Below are positions 1 through 6,867 of a DNA stretch of 9,809 bases, piece by piece. Under the pieces are notes generated by a model, which saw only the letters and a program-made list of their open reading frames with translations, did not search any database and was not told the origin of the DNA. The stretch comes from Candidatus Cloacimonadota bacterium (lineage in GTDB: Bacteria > Cloacimonadota > Cloacimonadia > Cloacimonadales > TCS61). Position 1 is the first letter of the stretch. Each line of letters begins with the position of its first letter. The stretch is taken from assembly GCA_023133395.1 (NCBI GenBank), contig JAGLWO010000276.1, positions 1 through 9,809 on the forward strand. Direction: 5' to 3'. Position numbers and translations under genes: made by a program.

Positions 1-302
1 GACTGTTTTATCTTTCTGGGAAAATCAAGCTTGAGAAGAACAAGATTTTCTTTTGCATATTTAATAAATTCTTCCTGTGAAAAAATGTCGTCACGCAGTT
101 TGAAGCACCATCCACACCAATCTGAGCCAGTGAAATCAACAAAGATAGGAATTCCCTTTTCCTGAGAGATTTTTTGAGCTTCTTCTAAGTTTGTTAACCA
201 ATTTAAGTTACTAACTTCATTTTTAATTTCGTTCTTTTCTATTGTACATGCAGTTGCTGTTAGAATTACAAGAATTAAAATTATTAGAGTTATTTTTTTC
301 AT
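1..302 (-). CDS. Thioredoxin-fold lipoprotein, 3' end cut off by the window
   Basis: The first 100 codons are visible. Residues 1-18 are a lipoprotein-type signal peptide: a basic start (MKK), a run of Ile/Leu/Val/Thr, then Ala-Thr-Ala before Cys19, the likely lipidated cysteine, although the usual Leu at -3 is Ala. A thioredoxin-like domain begins near residue 33 and carries DWCGWC at 61-66 with the redox pair Cys63/Cys66, followed by KLRDDIF, typical of thioredoxin_7/DUF255-like proteins. I infer a membrane-anchored thiol reductase or oxidoreductase acting outside the cytoplasmic membrane. The ATG overlaps the OsmC stop (ATGA at 299-302) and has a GGAGA site nine bases upstream, so the start is well supported and translation is probably coupled. 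The C-terminal part, including the cis-proline region, lies outside the window, so the full domain layout is unknown. Confidence 0.85.
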   Translation of the reverse strand, partial: MKKITLIILILVILTATACTIEKNEIKNEVSNLNWLTNLEEAQKISQEKGIPIFVDFTGSDWCGWCFKLRDDIFSQEEFIKYAKENLVLLKLDFPRKIKQ

Positions 303-727
303 TCTATATTTTCTCCGTTTAAAAATATTTTTGTTTTAATTTTTGAAGACTTACGAAGCATTTCAGAAACGCCACAATAGCGAGTTTCAGAAAGTTCTAT
401 GGCTCTTTTTATTTTATCTGTGAGAAGGTTATCACCTGTGAAAATAAAATCCAGATTTATTGTGTGATAAATTCTTGGATGTTCTTCTGTTAGTTCACCT
501 TTTATTTTTATTTCCAGTTGGTAATCTCGTATTTTCATTTTCTTAAGAATAGAAACGACATCCATCCCTGTACAACCAGCAAGACTGGTGAGAAGTAAAC
601 CTTTTGGCTTGGGTCCTTGGTTCTCACCACCAACCCTGGGATCAGCATCTATTGTAAAATGATGACCATTGAGTTCCACGTCAAAAGCCATATTATTCAG
701 CCATTTTATTCTGGCTGATTCTTTCAT
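299..727 (-). CDS. OsmC family protein, YhfA-like subgroup
   Basis: This 142-residue protein is full length for the OsmC/Ohr fold. The two family cysteines are Cys52, in AGCTGMDVVSIL, and Cys118, in ETRYCGVSEML. In characterised members such a pair reduces peroxides, particularly organic hydroperoxides. The local sequence (IKWL near the start, GCTGMDVVSILKK, PRIYHTINLDFIFTGDNL) resembles Escherichia coli YhfA more than Ohr or OsmC proper, and the physiological substrate of YhfA-type proteins is not settled. There is no signal peptide, so it should be cytoplasmic. The start overlaps the MarR stop by four bases (ATGA at 724-727), and its own stop overlaps the thioredoxin gene in the same way. 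Its position between a MarR regulator and two thiol-redox proteins supports a role in thiol or peroxide homeostasis. Family is certain; substrate is not. Confidence 0.92.
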   Translation of the reverse strand: MKESARIKWLNNMAFDVELNGHHFTIDADPRVGGENQGPKPKGLLLTSLAGCTGMDVVSILKKMKIRDYQLEIKIKGELTEEHPRIYHTINLDFIFTGDNLLTDKIKRAIELSETRYCGVSEMLRKSSKIKTKIFLNGENIE

Positions 728-1179
728 ATGTGAGCTTCTTTTTCCTTTAAAGCTGCTTGATAAGCTTTGACATAAAGAGTCATAAGGGTATAGATATTTT
801 CAACTTTATCTTTTGGTAATCTATTAATAAGGTCCTCTTGCATATTCATAAAGTCAAGTACGGTCTCTCTATTGGTCTTTTTTCCTTTTTCAGTAATTTC
901 TGCGAACCAGCTTCTACGGTCTATTTTGGAAGGAAATCTTTTTACAAGTTTTTTCTTAACCAGAGTATCGATGATTCTGGTAATCCTGCTATGAGAAACT
1001 TTCATTTCAACAGATAAATCATTCATACAAACAGGTTTTTTGATTGAATAAAGGAAATTTAAAAGGTCACACTCCATCCTGCCTAAATGAAGGCATTTAC
1101 GTCTGATCATTTCCTTTTTTGAGCATAAAAGATAAAGCTCTTTGCTCAATTGTGCATACCTATCCACTAATTTTTTCAT
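724..1179 (-). CDS. MarR family winged-helix regulator, cysteine-containing
   Basis: A 151-residue cytoplasmic DNA-binding protein with the MarR layout: N-terminal dimerisation helix, winged helix-turn-helix at about 45-80 (NDLSVEMKVSHSRITRIIDTLVKK contains the recognition helix), a wing at about 81-99 (FPSKIDRRSW...EITEKG, including the conserved DRR), and a C-terminal dimerisation helix. Cysteines occur at 19, 29, 37 and 51. Cys19 lies in the first helix, near but not exactly where OhrR-type sensors carry their reactive cysteine, so redox sensing is possible but not shown. A strong AGGAGAG ribosome site (1184-1190) lies just upstream of the ATG, which begins 14 bases after the glutaredoxin stop. 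It probably represses its own operon through the dyad near 1465-1477. That target is inferred from position only. Confidence 0.93.
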   Translation of the reverse strand: MKKLVDRYAQLSKELYLLCSKKEMIRRKCLHLGRMECDLLNFLYSIKKPVCMNDLSVEMKVSHSRITRIIDTLVKKKLVKRFPSKIDRRSWFAEITEKGKKTNRETVLDFMNMQEDLINRLPKDKVENIYTLMTLYVKAYQAALKEKEAHI

Positions 1180-1193
1180 TTTTCTCTCCTTTT

Positions 1194-1445
1194 TTAGTTT
1201 TTTAATAATCTATCGATTTTTTCTTTATCGAAACCTATAAATGGTTTATTATTGATCCATATCTGGGGTACTCCATGTTTCCCTGATCTTTTAATCATAT
1301 CCTGAAATGCTTTTGGATCTTTCGATACATCTACATCAACAAATCTTATCTTATTTTCCTTTAAATAACTTTTCAATTTTCTACACCAGGAACATGTAGG
1401 TGTACTAAAGACAACAACTTTTTTACCACTCACCTTTAGCCCCAT
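1194..1445 (-). CDS. Glutaredoxin-like protein (CSWC active site)
   Basis: An 83-residue single-domain thioredoxin-fold protein of the usual small glutaredoxin/NrdH/YruB length. It shows a beta strand (KKVVVFST), the redox motif TCSWC with Cys18 and Cys21, the loop GVPQ at 58-61 carrying the cis-proline, and a GFDKEKIDRLL end resembling the GF(D/N)-type glutathione or thiol contact region. The expected role is disulfide reduction in the cytoplasm. It is the first gene of the redox unit and has a candidate promoter just upstream. The ATG at 1443-1445 has no clear Shine-Dalgarno sequence in its A/T-rich leader of about 20-25 bases. A GTG at codon 5 is an alternative start but would remove part of the first strand's approach, so I keep the ATG. 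Confidence 0.92.
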   Translation of the reverse strand: MGLKVSGKKVVVFSTPTCSWCRKLKSYLKENKIRFVDVDVSKDPKAFQDMIKRSGKHGVPQIWINNKPFIGFDKEKIDRLLKN

Positions 1446-1464
1446 AAAATATAAATATCATCAA

Positions 1465-1477
1465 ACTTTAGTAAACT
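1465..1477 (-). promoter_or_regulatory. Possible MarR operator dyad
   Basis: AGTTTA-C-TAAAGT is an imperfect inverted repeat (five of six positions pair) that overlaps the end of the candidate -10 box and the expected transcription start. MarR proteins commonly bind short palindromes in this position and repress their own operon. The match is short and A/T-rich, so this is a suggestion from location rather than a recognised site. Confidence 0.25.
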
Positions 1478-1502
1478 ATAATTTTATATAAAAAAAAGAC
1501 AA
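1475..1502 (-). promoter_or_regulatory. Candidate promoter of the redox operon
   Basis: Reading on the minus strand, TTGTCT (1497-1502) is followed after 16 bases by TATAGT (1475-1480), a fair match to a housekeeping -35/-10 pair. It sits in the only sizeable gap within the left part of the window (1446-1509), directly ahead of the glutaredoxin gene. It would give a short leader of about 20-25 bases. The stretch is very A/T-rich, so chance matches are easy. Confidence 0.45.
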
Positions 1503-1509
1503 GTTTTTT

Positions 1510-2496
1510 TTATTCTAAACTTGAAATTAATTTTTTTATAACGTCTTTGGAATTCAATCCTTCAGCTTCAGCAGCAAAAGAAACGATTACCCTGTGCTGA
1601 AGTACGATGTTCGCAATGTGTTTAATATCTTCGACTGAGGGAGTTAACCTGTTATCAAGAGCAGCTCTGGTTTTTGCAGCGTAAACCAGATATTGGGAAG
1701 CCCTGGGTCCAGCACCCCAGTTAACCCATTTTTTTATGAAGTCTGGAGCATTTTTGTATAAAGGTCTGGTTGAACGGGTTAACTTCAATGCGTAATCAAT
1801 GACATGTTCACTAACTGGAATATGAGTAATTGCTTTTTGGATTTCAATTATTTCTGGAGCAGAGAAAACAGAAGACACAGATACAAATGAAGATATTGAA
1901 TCTTTCTTAACGATCTCTTTTTCTTCCTCATAAGAAGGATAGTCGATATTAAGATAAAACATGAATCTATCGAGTTGAGCTTCCGGAAGGGGATATGTTC
2001 CTTCCTGCTCGATAGGGTTTTGAGTGGCTAAAACAAAAAACGGTCGTTCTAATTCATAGGTTTGATTTCCTGCTGTAACCTGGTATTCCTGCATTGCCTG
2101 AAGCAAGGCAGATTGTGTTTTCGGAGGTGTTCTATTGATCTCGTCTGCTAAAATAATATTTGCAAAAATTGGACCTTTAATATATTCGAAGTACCTTTTT
2201 CCATCAGCTTTATTCTCTGCCAGGATATCTGTTCCCGTAATATCGGAAGGCATAAGATCAGGGGTGAATTGTATACGACTGAATTTCATATTAAAAACTC
2301 TTGCCATTGTCGATATTAAAAGGGTTTTAGCTAAACCGGGAACACCTTCCAGAAGGCAGTGTCCGTTAGAAAATAAAGCTATCAGAAACTGTTCGATAAT
2401 TTCTTCCTGACCAACAATTACTTTATGGATCTCAGCTTTTATTTTTTGTTTAGCATCAGAGAGTTTTTCCAAAATCTCAATATTCTTTTTTGGCAT
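1510..2496 (-). CDS. MoxR family AAA+ ATPase
   Basis: A 328-residue cytoplasmic ATPase of normal MoxR length. It has an N-terminal helical segment with VIVGQEE near 27-32, Walker A GVPGLAKT (51-58), Walker B in IILADEIN (114-121), sensor 1 in LATQNP (156-161), the MoxR signature EGTYPLPEAQLDRF (165-178), and sensor 2 in GAGPRASQ (261-268) with the C-terminal lid. MoxR proteins act as chaperone-like ATPases, usually with a von Willebrand factor A or DUF58 partner that helps mature metal enzymes or envelope complexes. No such partner lies next to it here: it is the last gene of the long unit and is followed by the separate redox operon. An AGAGGA ribosome site lies just upstream and the gap to the flippase-like gene is eight bases. 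Family is certain; client is unknown. Confidence 0.96.
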   Translation of the reverse strand: MPKKNIEILEKLSDAKQKIKAEIHKVIVGQEEIIEQFLIALFSNGHCLLEGVPGLAKTLLISTMARVFNMKFSRIQFTPDLMPSDITGTDILAENKADGKRYFEYIKGPIFANIILADEINRTPPKTQSALLQAMQEYQVTAGNQTYELERPFFVLATQNPIEQEGTYPLPEAQLDRFMFYLNIDYPSYEEEKEIVKKDSISSFVSVSSVFSAPEIIEIQKAITHIPVSEHVIDYALKLTRSTRPLYKNAPDFIKKWVNWGAGPRASQYLVYAAKTRAALDNRLTPSVEDIKHIANIVLQHRVIVSFAAEAEGLNSKDVIKKLISSLE

Positions 2497-2504
2497 ATTT
2501 TCCT

Positions 2505-3494
2505 CTAAGTTTTATTATGAGGTACAAGTTCATGAAATCTGATTTTTAAGGCAAGTAAAGAAATTCCTCCTATTAAAAAAATCCATATTGATGTTAAAAG
2601 ATGAGAAAATGTAACAGCTGCACTTGTAAGGTTTTCATTAACTCCCAGAGCAAAAGAGAATATCAAAACCCACATAAATTGATTTGAACCGATTTGAGCA
2701 GGTGGAGTTGGAAGAATATATGTTAAGTTCATGAGGGTATAACCAAACAAAATTTTAGGATACGTTATTTCAGCACCAAATGCCTTGAATACAGAATATA
2801 CATATATTGCTTCTGAAAGAACAGCCAGAATTGTCAGAAAGTAAACAAGAACATTATCCCAAAAGCGGTTTTTCATTACAGCCATACCATCCACGAAATT
2901 CTTGAAAAAATCTTCTATCCTGGGACGGTATTTTTTGGGCACTACTTTCTCCATCAAATGAAGCAAGTTAACTGCTTTCTGTCGATGGTTTACTGCAAAA
3001 AACAAAAAACCAATAAATCCCAGAAAGATAAAAAACAAAGCAATTATTATTGAATATAGAGTTGTATTAAGTTTGACTGTAATAAGTGGTATCAATATCA
3101 TTATCAAGATTATAGGAAAAAGATCTGTAATTTTGTCGATGAAAACTGTTGGAAGGCTTTTTGAAATCCTAACCTGATGCTTGTTTTTTAGGATAACCGA
3201 TTTTGCGATTTCACCTGCACGTATTGGAATAATATAATTAATAAGCAAACCGGTCATAAATAAAGAGAAACTCTCAAAAACCTTCATTTTATATATTGGG
3301 TTCAGGATTATTTTCCAGCGAAAGCTTCTGAGAAGATAAGCGAATATATAAAATAAAGAAAAAATTAAAACAGAAGTCAGATTGAAATTTTTGAAATATT
3401 GAATGAATTCATGCCAATCAACAATTCTAAGCCATGCTACAAGGAAAATTATTCCTAAAATTATTCCAAATAACCAGTTATATTTATTTTTCAT
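2505..3494 (-). CDS. Flippase-like integral membrane protein (YbhN/UPF0104/AglD-type, LPG synthase TM domain)
   Basis: A 329-residue polytopic protein with about seven to nine hydrophobic helices (roughly 6-25, 40-56, 75-90, 124-140, 146-168, 212-236, 247-262, 270-285, 295-317). Family features are LRSFRW (55-60) after the second helix, IPIRAGE (89-95) at the end of the third, a DK(I/L)(T/S)D-like segment IDKITDL (119-125), and PTPPAQIGS (262-270) in a late loop. This matches the membrane domain that MprF uses to flip lysyl-phosphatidylglycerol, found alone in many bacteria and archaea. There is no lysyltransferase domain, so it is a stand-alone transporter-like version. It follows the methyltransferase gene with an 11-base overlap and has an AAGGA ribosome site inside that gene's end. 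Lipid translocation is inferred from family; the substrate is not visible. Confidence 0.85.
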   Translation of the reverse strand: MKNKYNWLFGIILGIIFLVAWLRIVDWHEFIQYFKNFNLTSVLIFSLFYIFAYLLRSFRWKIILNPIYKMKVFESFSLFMTGLLINYIIPIRAGEIAKSVILKNKHQVRISKSLPTVFIDKITDLFPIILIMILIPLITVKLNTTLYSIIIALFFIFLGFIGFLFFAVNHRQKAVNLLHLMEKVVPKKYRPRIEDFFKNFVDGMAVMKNRFWDNVLVYFLTILAVLSEAIYVYSVFKAFGAEITYPKILFGYTLMNLTYILPTPPAQIGSNQFMWVLIFSFALGVNENLTSAAVTFSHLLTSIWIFLIGGISLLALKIRFHELVPHNKT

Positions 3495-4329
3495 TTTTTC
3501 CTTTTGGAATAAAAAGAAAATATTTATGATGTGCCCAAAACATTTTTATAAATGCAGGTATATTTTTTTCAAACCAGTAATACTTCATCATTTTATCTGG
3601 GAAATCGGGGGTCTTCCCAGAATAATAATCCATAATAGATAATGGTTCTTTTCTCTGTTTCCCGGCTAACTCGCTCAATCCGAATATTTTCAGGAATTTC
3701 TCTTTTGGCATTCCGATATCCGGCCAGGGCGGGCAATCGATGTATTTATTATCAATTAATAACCAATCCAAATTCATCATAATTTTTTTAATATTTTTTG
3801 GATAAATATTTTTTTCTCTAAGATAGGTTTTTAAGTCTTCTTTTCCAATCTTTTTTTGAATTGTATAACCCAATCCAGTTCTATTAGGGACACAAAGTAG
3901 GATTACCTTTGATGTAGCTCTAGTTAGCTCTTCTAAAAAAATCTCCAAATCTTCTACAAACCAGAGTGCAGAGAAATTCCAGCTGAAATCGAAACTCTTA
4001 TCTTCGAAAGGGATTTTGTTGAATTTCGGAGAAAATGTAATTTCAAGAGGGATTTTCAATTCTTCCCAGAGGTCTATGATCATAGAAATTCTTTCTTCAT
4101 TGTCGTCCAGAAGGGAAACCTTGCAGCCTTTTCTGGCTAAGTGAGCGCTGTTAATTCCTGATAAACCTGTGAATCCGAAGCAGGGAGCTTCCAATATAGT
4201 TTCTACTTTAAAATGATGGCATATAGACTCCAATTTTTGATTCAGTACTATTCGCTCATAAGAAGAGCCGAGACCTTCATCTCGATTTGTAAAATAATTC
4301 TTCCAGTTTTTTAGAATCGGTATTGCCAT
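3484..4329 (-). CDS. Class I SAM-dependent methyltransferase-like protein with altered motif I
   Basis: A 281-residue soluble protein whose middle looks like a Rossmann methyltransferase. A beta strand leads into ILEAPCFGFTGLSG (45-58, the motif I position), VSLLDDNEER (71-80) has the acidic end of strand 2, IPFEDKSFDFSWNFSALWFV (106-125) matches the motif around strand 4, and KVILLCVPN (141-149) matches strand 5. Motif I is unusual: the common D/E-x-G-x-G-x-G becomes E-A-P-C-F-G-F-T-G, so SAM binding is likely but not certain. Residues 150-281 are a family-specific extension with a CPPWPDIG segment (199-206) and an aromatic-rich end. The flanking SDR, flippase-like and lipid genes suggest a sugar, lipid or glycolipid substrate, which is inference. 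The start lacks a strong Shine-Dalgarno sequence; a weak AGGAA lies about 11 bases upstream. Confidence 0.72.
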   Translation of the reverse strand: MAIPILKNWKNYFTNRDEGLGSSYERIVLNQKLESICHHFKVETILEAPCFGFTGLSGINSAHLARKGCKVSLLDDNEERISMIIDLWEELKIPLEITFSPKFNKIPFEDKSFDFSWNFSALWFVEDLEIFLEELTRATSKVILLCVPNRTGLGYTIQKKIGKEDLKTYLREKNIYPKNIKKIMMNLDWLLIDNKYIDCPPWPDIGMPKEKFLKIFGLSELAGKQRKEPLSIMDYYSGKTPDFPDKMMKYYWFEKNIPAFIKMFWAHHKYFLFIPKGKNEK

Positions 4330-4343
4330 CTGGTTTCTTATTC

Positions 4344-5327
4344 CTAACTCTTTGAAATATATCGCTTATACCAATCTATTACAGCTTTGAAATTCGGAAT
4401 GGTTTCGGTTGGTTTCAAGGATAGATCGTCGTAAGTATTTATAGTATTATAGTACCAGCTTTTTGAAATGAGTTCAAAACGTGCAATCCAGGTTTCATTT
4501 TTAAAGAATCGAGCAATCTTCTCACCATACTGAAAATATTTTAAATCGATACTTCGCTTGTTCGAGTATGATTTTCCTTTAAGTTCGGTGTTAATAAAGT
4601 TGACCAGTTTATGCAATTCAACTGGTTCTTTATCTGCAACATTATAAGCGACGCCTTGTTTGAAGTCTGTTTCAATTAATTTTATAAAAGCTTGAGAAAC
4701 TAGCTCAACACTTGCTAAATGGATTATAACATCTCTATCTGGAAGGAACATTAGTCTCTTATCAACAAGCTTTATCAAAGTGTATGGGAAGCCATAATCA
4801 CCTATTCCATAAGTTATTGAGGGACGAATTATTGCAGCATTCAAACCATATAAAATATATTTTTGGATAATTAATTCAGCACGGATTTTTGTTAAATGAT
4901 AATAGTTATCAGGTTGTCTTTTAGTGAAATTGTTGGCAGGTAGTTCGAGGGGGATAACACCGAATACTCCCACAGAAGAACAGAAGATAAGTTCAGAATC
5001 ATTTGATTTTGCATTTATAGCAAGTTGTTCGGTGGCATTAACATTTGCATCAAAATAATCAGATTTTGAAAATTTTCTTCCTCCACGAATAGCACCTATA
5101 TGTATTATAGTTTCAAAGGAATTTTTTTCCAGGTAATCTTTGAGTTTTTGTATATCAGCAAGATCAATTTCAACCAGCTCAATTTGGTTCTCGAATTCTT
5201 CGATCCTGACAGGATTTGTATTGGGACGCACTATAGCTGTGATTTCATGATTTTTCTGAATAAGCAGTCTGAGCACATTTCTTCCAATGAATCCACTGAT
5301 TCCTGTTATTAATATTTTTTTACTCAT
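4344..5327 (-). CDS. NAD(P)-dependent epimerase/dehydratase (extended SDR)
   Basis: A 327-residue extended short-chain dehydrogenase. The N-terminal Rossmann fold has ILITGISGFIG with the GxxGxxG cofactor loop at 9-15. An IHIGAIRGG segment (75-83) follows strand 4, Ser117/Ser118 lie in FCSSVGVFG, and the catalytic Tyr143-xxx-Lys147 is in YYHLTK. RPSITYG (168-174) is the usual motif before the substrate domain. Members oxidise, epimerise or dehydrate nucleotide sugars, or oxidise sterol-like and prenyl alcohols, so the exact reaction cannot be read from the sequence. The gene is nine bases from the PHP phosphatase stop and 14 bases from the methyltransferase start. Its ATG has no clear Shine-Dalgarno site, so translation may depend on its neighbour. 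Nucleotide-sugar chemistry is my preferred reading because of the sugar dehydrogenase at the head of the unit. Confidence 0.88.
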   Translation of the reverse strand: MSKKILITGISGFIGRNVLRLLIQKNHEITAIVRPNTNPVRIEEFENQIELVEIDLADIQKLKDYLEKNSFETIIHIGAIRGGRKFSKSDYFDANVNATEQLAINAKSNDSELIFCSSVGVFGVIPLELPANNFTKRQPDNYYHLTKIRAELIIQKYILYGLNAAIIRPSITYGIGDYGFPYTLIKLVDKRLMFLPDRDVIIHLASVELVSQAFIKLIETDFKQGVAYNVADKEPVELHKLVNFINTELKGKSYSNKRSIDLKYFQYGEKIARFFKNETWIARFELISKSWYYNTINTYDDLSLKPTETIPNFKAVIDWYKRYISKS

Positions 5328-5336
5328 CTTATTTTT

Positions 5337-6110
5337 TTACTTAAATATCCTACTAAAGAAATTTTTCTTCTCAATAACTTCTGAATCGAGATAGAAGAAT
5401 TCTATTTTTTCATTATTCAGCATTTTGGTAGGATTGATTTCAGTTAGAAGTTCTGCAGTATATTTATCTACATTTTTTTTTATTTCTTCAACTGCTATTG
5501 GTAGTGTGTATTCATAGCTCTTGCAGTGTGTATCGGAAGCAAGGAAATGAACAAATCCTTTTTCCAGGAGAAACCAGGCAGTTTTCTGTATAGATTTCCC
5601 ATATTGTCCTAAAAGACTACCAGCATTCAGTTGAAAATAAACATTTCTATGTATTATATCCTCGGATAATTCTGGGTTTCGAATAATATTTGTGTAACGC
5701 TCCGGATGAGCTAAAATGGGCTTATATCCATTTGTAACAAGTTCATATAATATTTCATACAGGTTTGTTGGAAAACCGGTTAGGTTTGTTTCGACTATTA
5801 CATAATCTGTGTCGTTTATTGTGAAATTCTCAGATTTGATTATGTCTTTTGAATTCATGTCCAGGTAAACTTCTGCAGCTTTAAAGAGGGTAACAGGAAT
5901 TTTTTCTTTCTTTATAGCACTTTTTAATTCCTTAAATTTCTTTTCAATACCTTCAGATGTATTATGATATGTATTTCTTATAAAATGAGGGGAAACAACG
6001 ATTATTGAGACGCCAGCAGCAATCATTTTTTTTAAATGACTTAATGATGTTTCAATATCTGGTGAACCATCATCACAACCATGTAGTAGATGGGTATGAA
6101 TATCTATCAT
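5337..6110 (-). CDS. PHP-domain protein of the CpsB/CapC (YwqE-type) tyrosine phosphatase family
   Basis: A 257-residue cytoplasmic metal-dependent phosphoesterase. The expected metal ligands are visible in order: DIHTHLLHGCDDG (His5, His7, plus Asp13/14), SPHF (His42), AAEVYLD (Glu80), LAHPER (His135) and ASDTH (Asp193, His195). This pattern and length match the manganese-dependent phosphatases that dephosphorylate BY-kinases controlling capsule and exopolysaccharide export. No BY-kinase or Wzx/Wzy gene is in the window, so its target is unknown. Action on a prenyl, glycerol or sugar phosphate made by the operon is also possible. Its ATG shares one base with the GGGP synthase stop (TAATG at 6108-6112) and has no good ribosome site, which fits translational coupling. 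The 20 C-terminal residues are basic and aromatic. Confidence 0.88.
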   Translation of the reverse strand: MIDIHTHLLHGCDDGSPDIETSLSHLKKMIAAGVSIIVVSPHFIRNTYHNTSEGIEKKFKELKSAIKKEKIPVTLFKAAEVYLDMNSKDIIKSENFTINDTDYVIVETNLTGFPTNLYEILYELVTNGYKPILAHPERYTNIIRNPELSEDIIHRNVYFQLNAGSLLGQYGKSIQKTAWFLLEKGFVHFLASDTHCKSYEYTLPIAVEEIKKNVDKYTAELLTEINPTKMLNNEKIEFFYLDSEVIEKKNFFSRIFK

Positions 6111-6856
6111 TATCGTTTAACGCTGTGAACTGCGTCTGCGAATTCCTTTATTAGTTTTGGGTCTATATTATTCTCAAGGATATTACCGGTCACAATAAAA
6201 TCTGCACCTGATCTGGCTTTCTGAGCAGCAACTTCAGGGGTCTTTATTCCACCTCCCAAAATAATTGGCAAATCAACGTTCTTTCTGATAGCTGATATCA
6301 TTTCATCACTAACAGGATATTTTGCACCACTTCCAGCATCGAGATAAATCACTTTCATTCCCAGATATTGACCTGCGAGAGCATGTGCAATGGCAATATC
6401 GTTTTTGGAGCGAGGTAAAGGTAGACTGCCACTCATATAGTGAACTGAAGTATTATTACCTGATTCTATCAGCATATATGCAGTGCCTATTGCTTCAAGG
6501 TTATAGTGTTTTATCAGAGGAGCAGCACGAACCTGCTCTCCAATAAGCATTTGTGGATTTCGGCTTGTAATGACACTTAGAAGTAAAAGTGCATCTGCAT
6601 AAGGTGATACAAAATTAAAAATTCCGGGAAAGATAAGAACAGGGATGTTTACGTTTTCTTTGATTTGTTTCAAGTTGGTTTCGAAGTTATTATTGATCAT
6701 AAAACTTCCACCAACAAGAAGACCATCAACACCACTTTCTTCACAGATTTTAGCGATATTTACAGCTTGTTTTTTGTTCAAGTTGTCAGGATCTATCAAA
6801 CAAAAATAACTTGCTCTTTTTTTCGCTAACTCTAAAAGCATATTATAAATTTTCAT
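6110..6856 (-). CDS. Geranylgeranylglyceryl phosphate synthase family protein (GGGPS, bacterial group II-like)
   Basis: A 248-residue TIM-barrel prenyltransferase expected to join a polyprenyl diphosphate (probably GGPP) to glycerol-1-phosphate, the first committed step to archaeal-type ether lipids. Motifs, numbered from the start chosen here: LIDPDN (20-25), VGGS (48-51), FPG (76-78), SRNPQMLIG (98-106), YLDAGSGA (171-178), LGGGI (200-204) and SGADFIVTGN (216-225). The last two form the phosphate-binding loops. The Asp in YLDAGSG stands where archaeal enzymes have a catalytic Glu, a conservative change. An ATG 15 bases further upstream (6871) would add five residues and overlap the UbiA gene. 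I prefer 6856 because AGGA (6862-6865) lies five bases before it and homologues start close to this point. It directly follows a DGGGP-synthase-like gene. Chain length and activity are inferred. Confidence 0.93.
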   Translation of the reverse strand: MKIYNMLLELAKKRASYFCLIDPDNLNKKQAVNIAKICEESGVDGLLVGGSFMINNNFETNLKQIKENVNIPVLIFPGIFNFVSPYADALLLLSVITSRNPQMLIGEQVRAAPLIKHYNLEAIGTAYMLIESGNNTSVHYMSGSLPLPRSKNDIAIAHALAGQYLGMKVIYLDAGSGAKYPVSDEMISAIRKNVDLPIILGGGIKTPEVAAQKARSGADFIVTGNILENNIDPKLIKEFADAVHSVKR

Positions 6857-6867
6857 AATTATCCTAC
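6857..6867 (-). promoter_or_regulatory. Ribosome site deciding the GGGP synthase start
   Basis: GTAGGA (6862-6867) is separated by TAATT from the ATG at 6854-6856 and overlaps the last codons and TAA of the UbiA gene. The upstream ATG at 6869-6871 has only A/T-rich sequence ahead of it. This supports the shorter protein start. Confidence 0.6.

Noticed and set aside
724..1179. Calling the MarR protein OhrR and the OsmC protein Ohr
   Set aside because: Cys19 is offset from the OhrR sensing cysteine and the OsmC protein resembles YhfA more than Ohr, so the specific names are not justified.
1490..1511. A8 and T8 runs flanking CTTGTC after the MoxR stop, resembling a terminator hairpin
   Set aside because: The stem would be only A-U pairs with no G-C base and is too weak for an intrinsic terminator. 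The same bases contain the candidate -35 box.
2135..2410. Plus-strand open frame inside the MoxR gene
   Set aside because: It is antisense to conserved Walker A/B coding sequence, has no recognisable domain and looks like a shadow frame.
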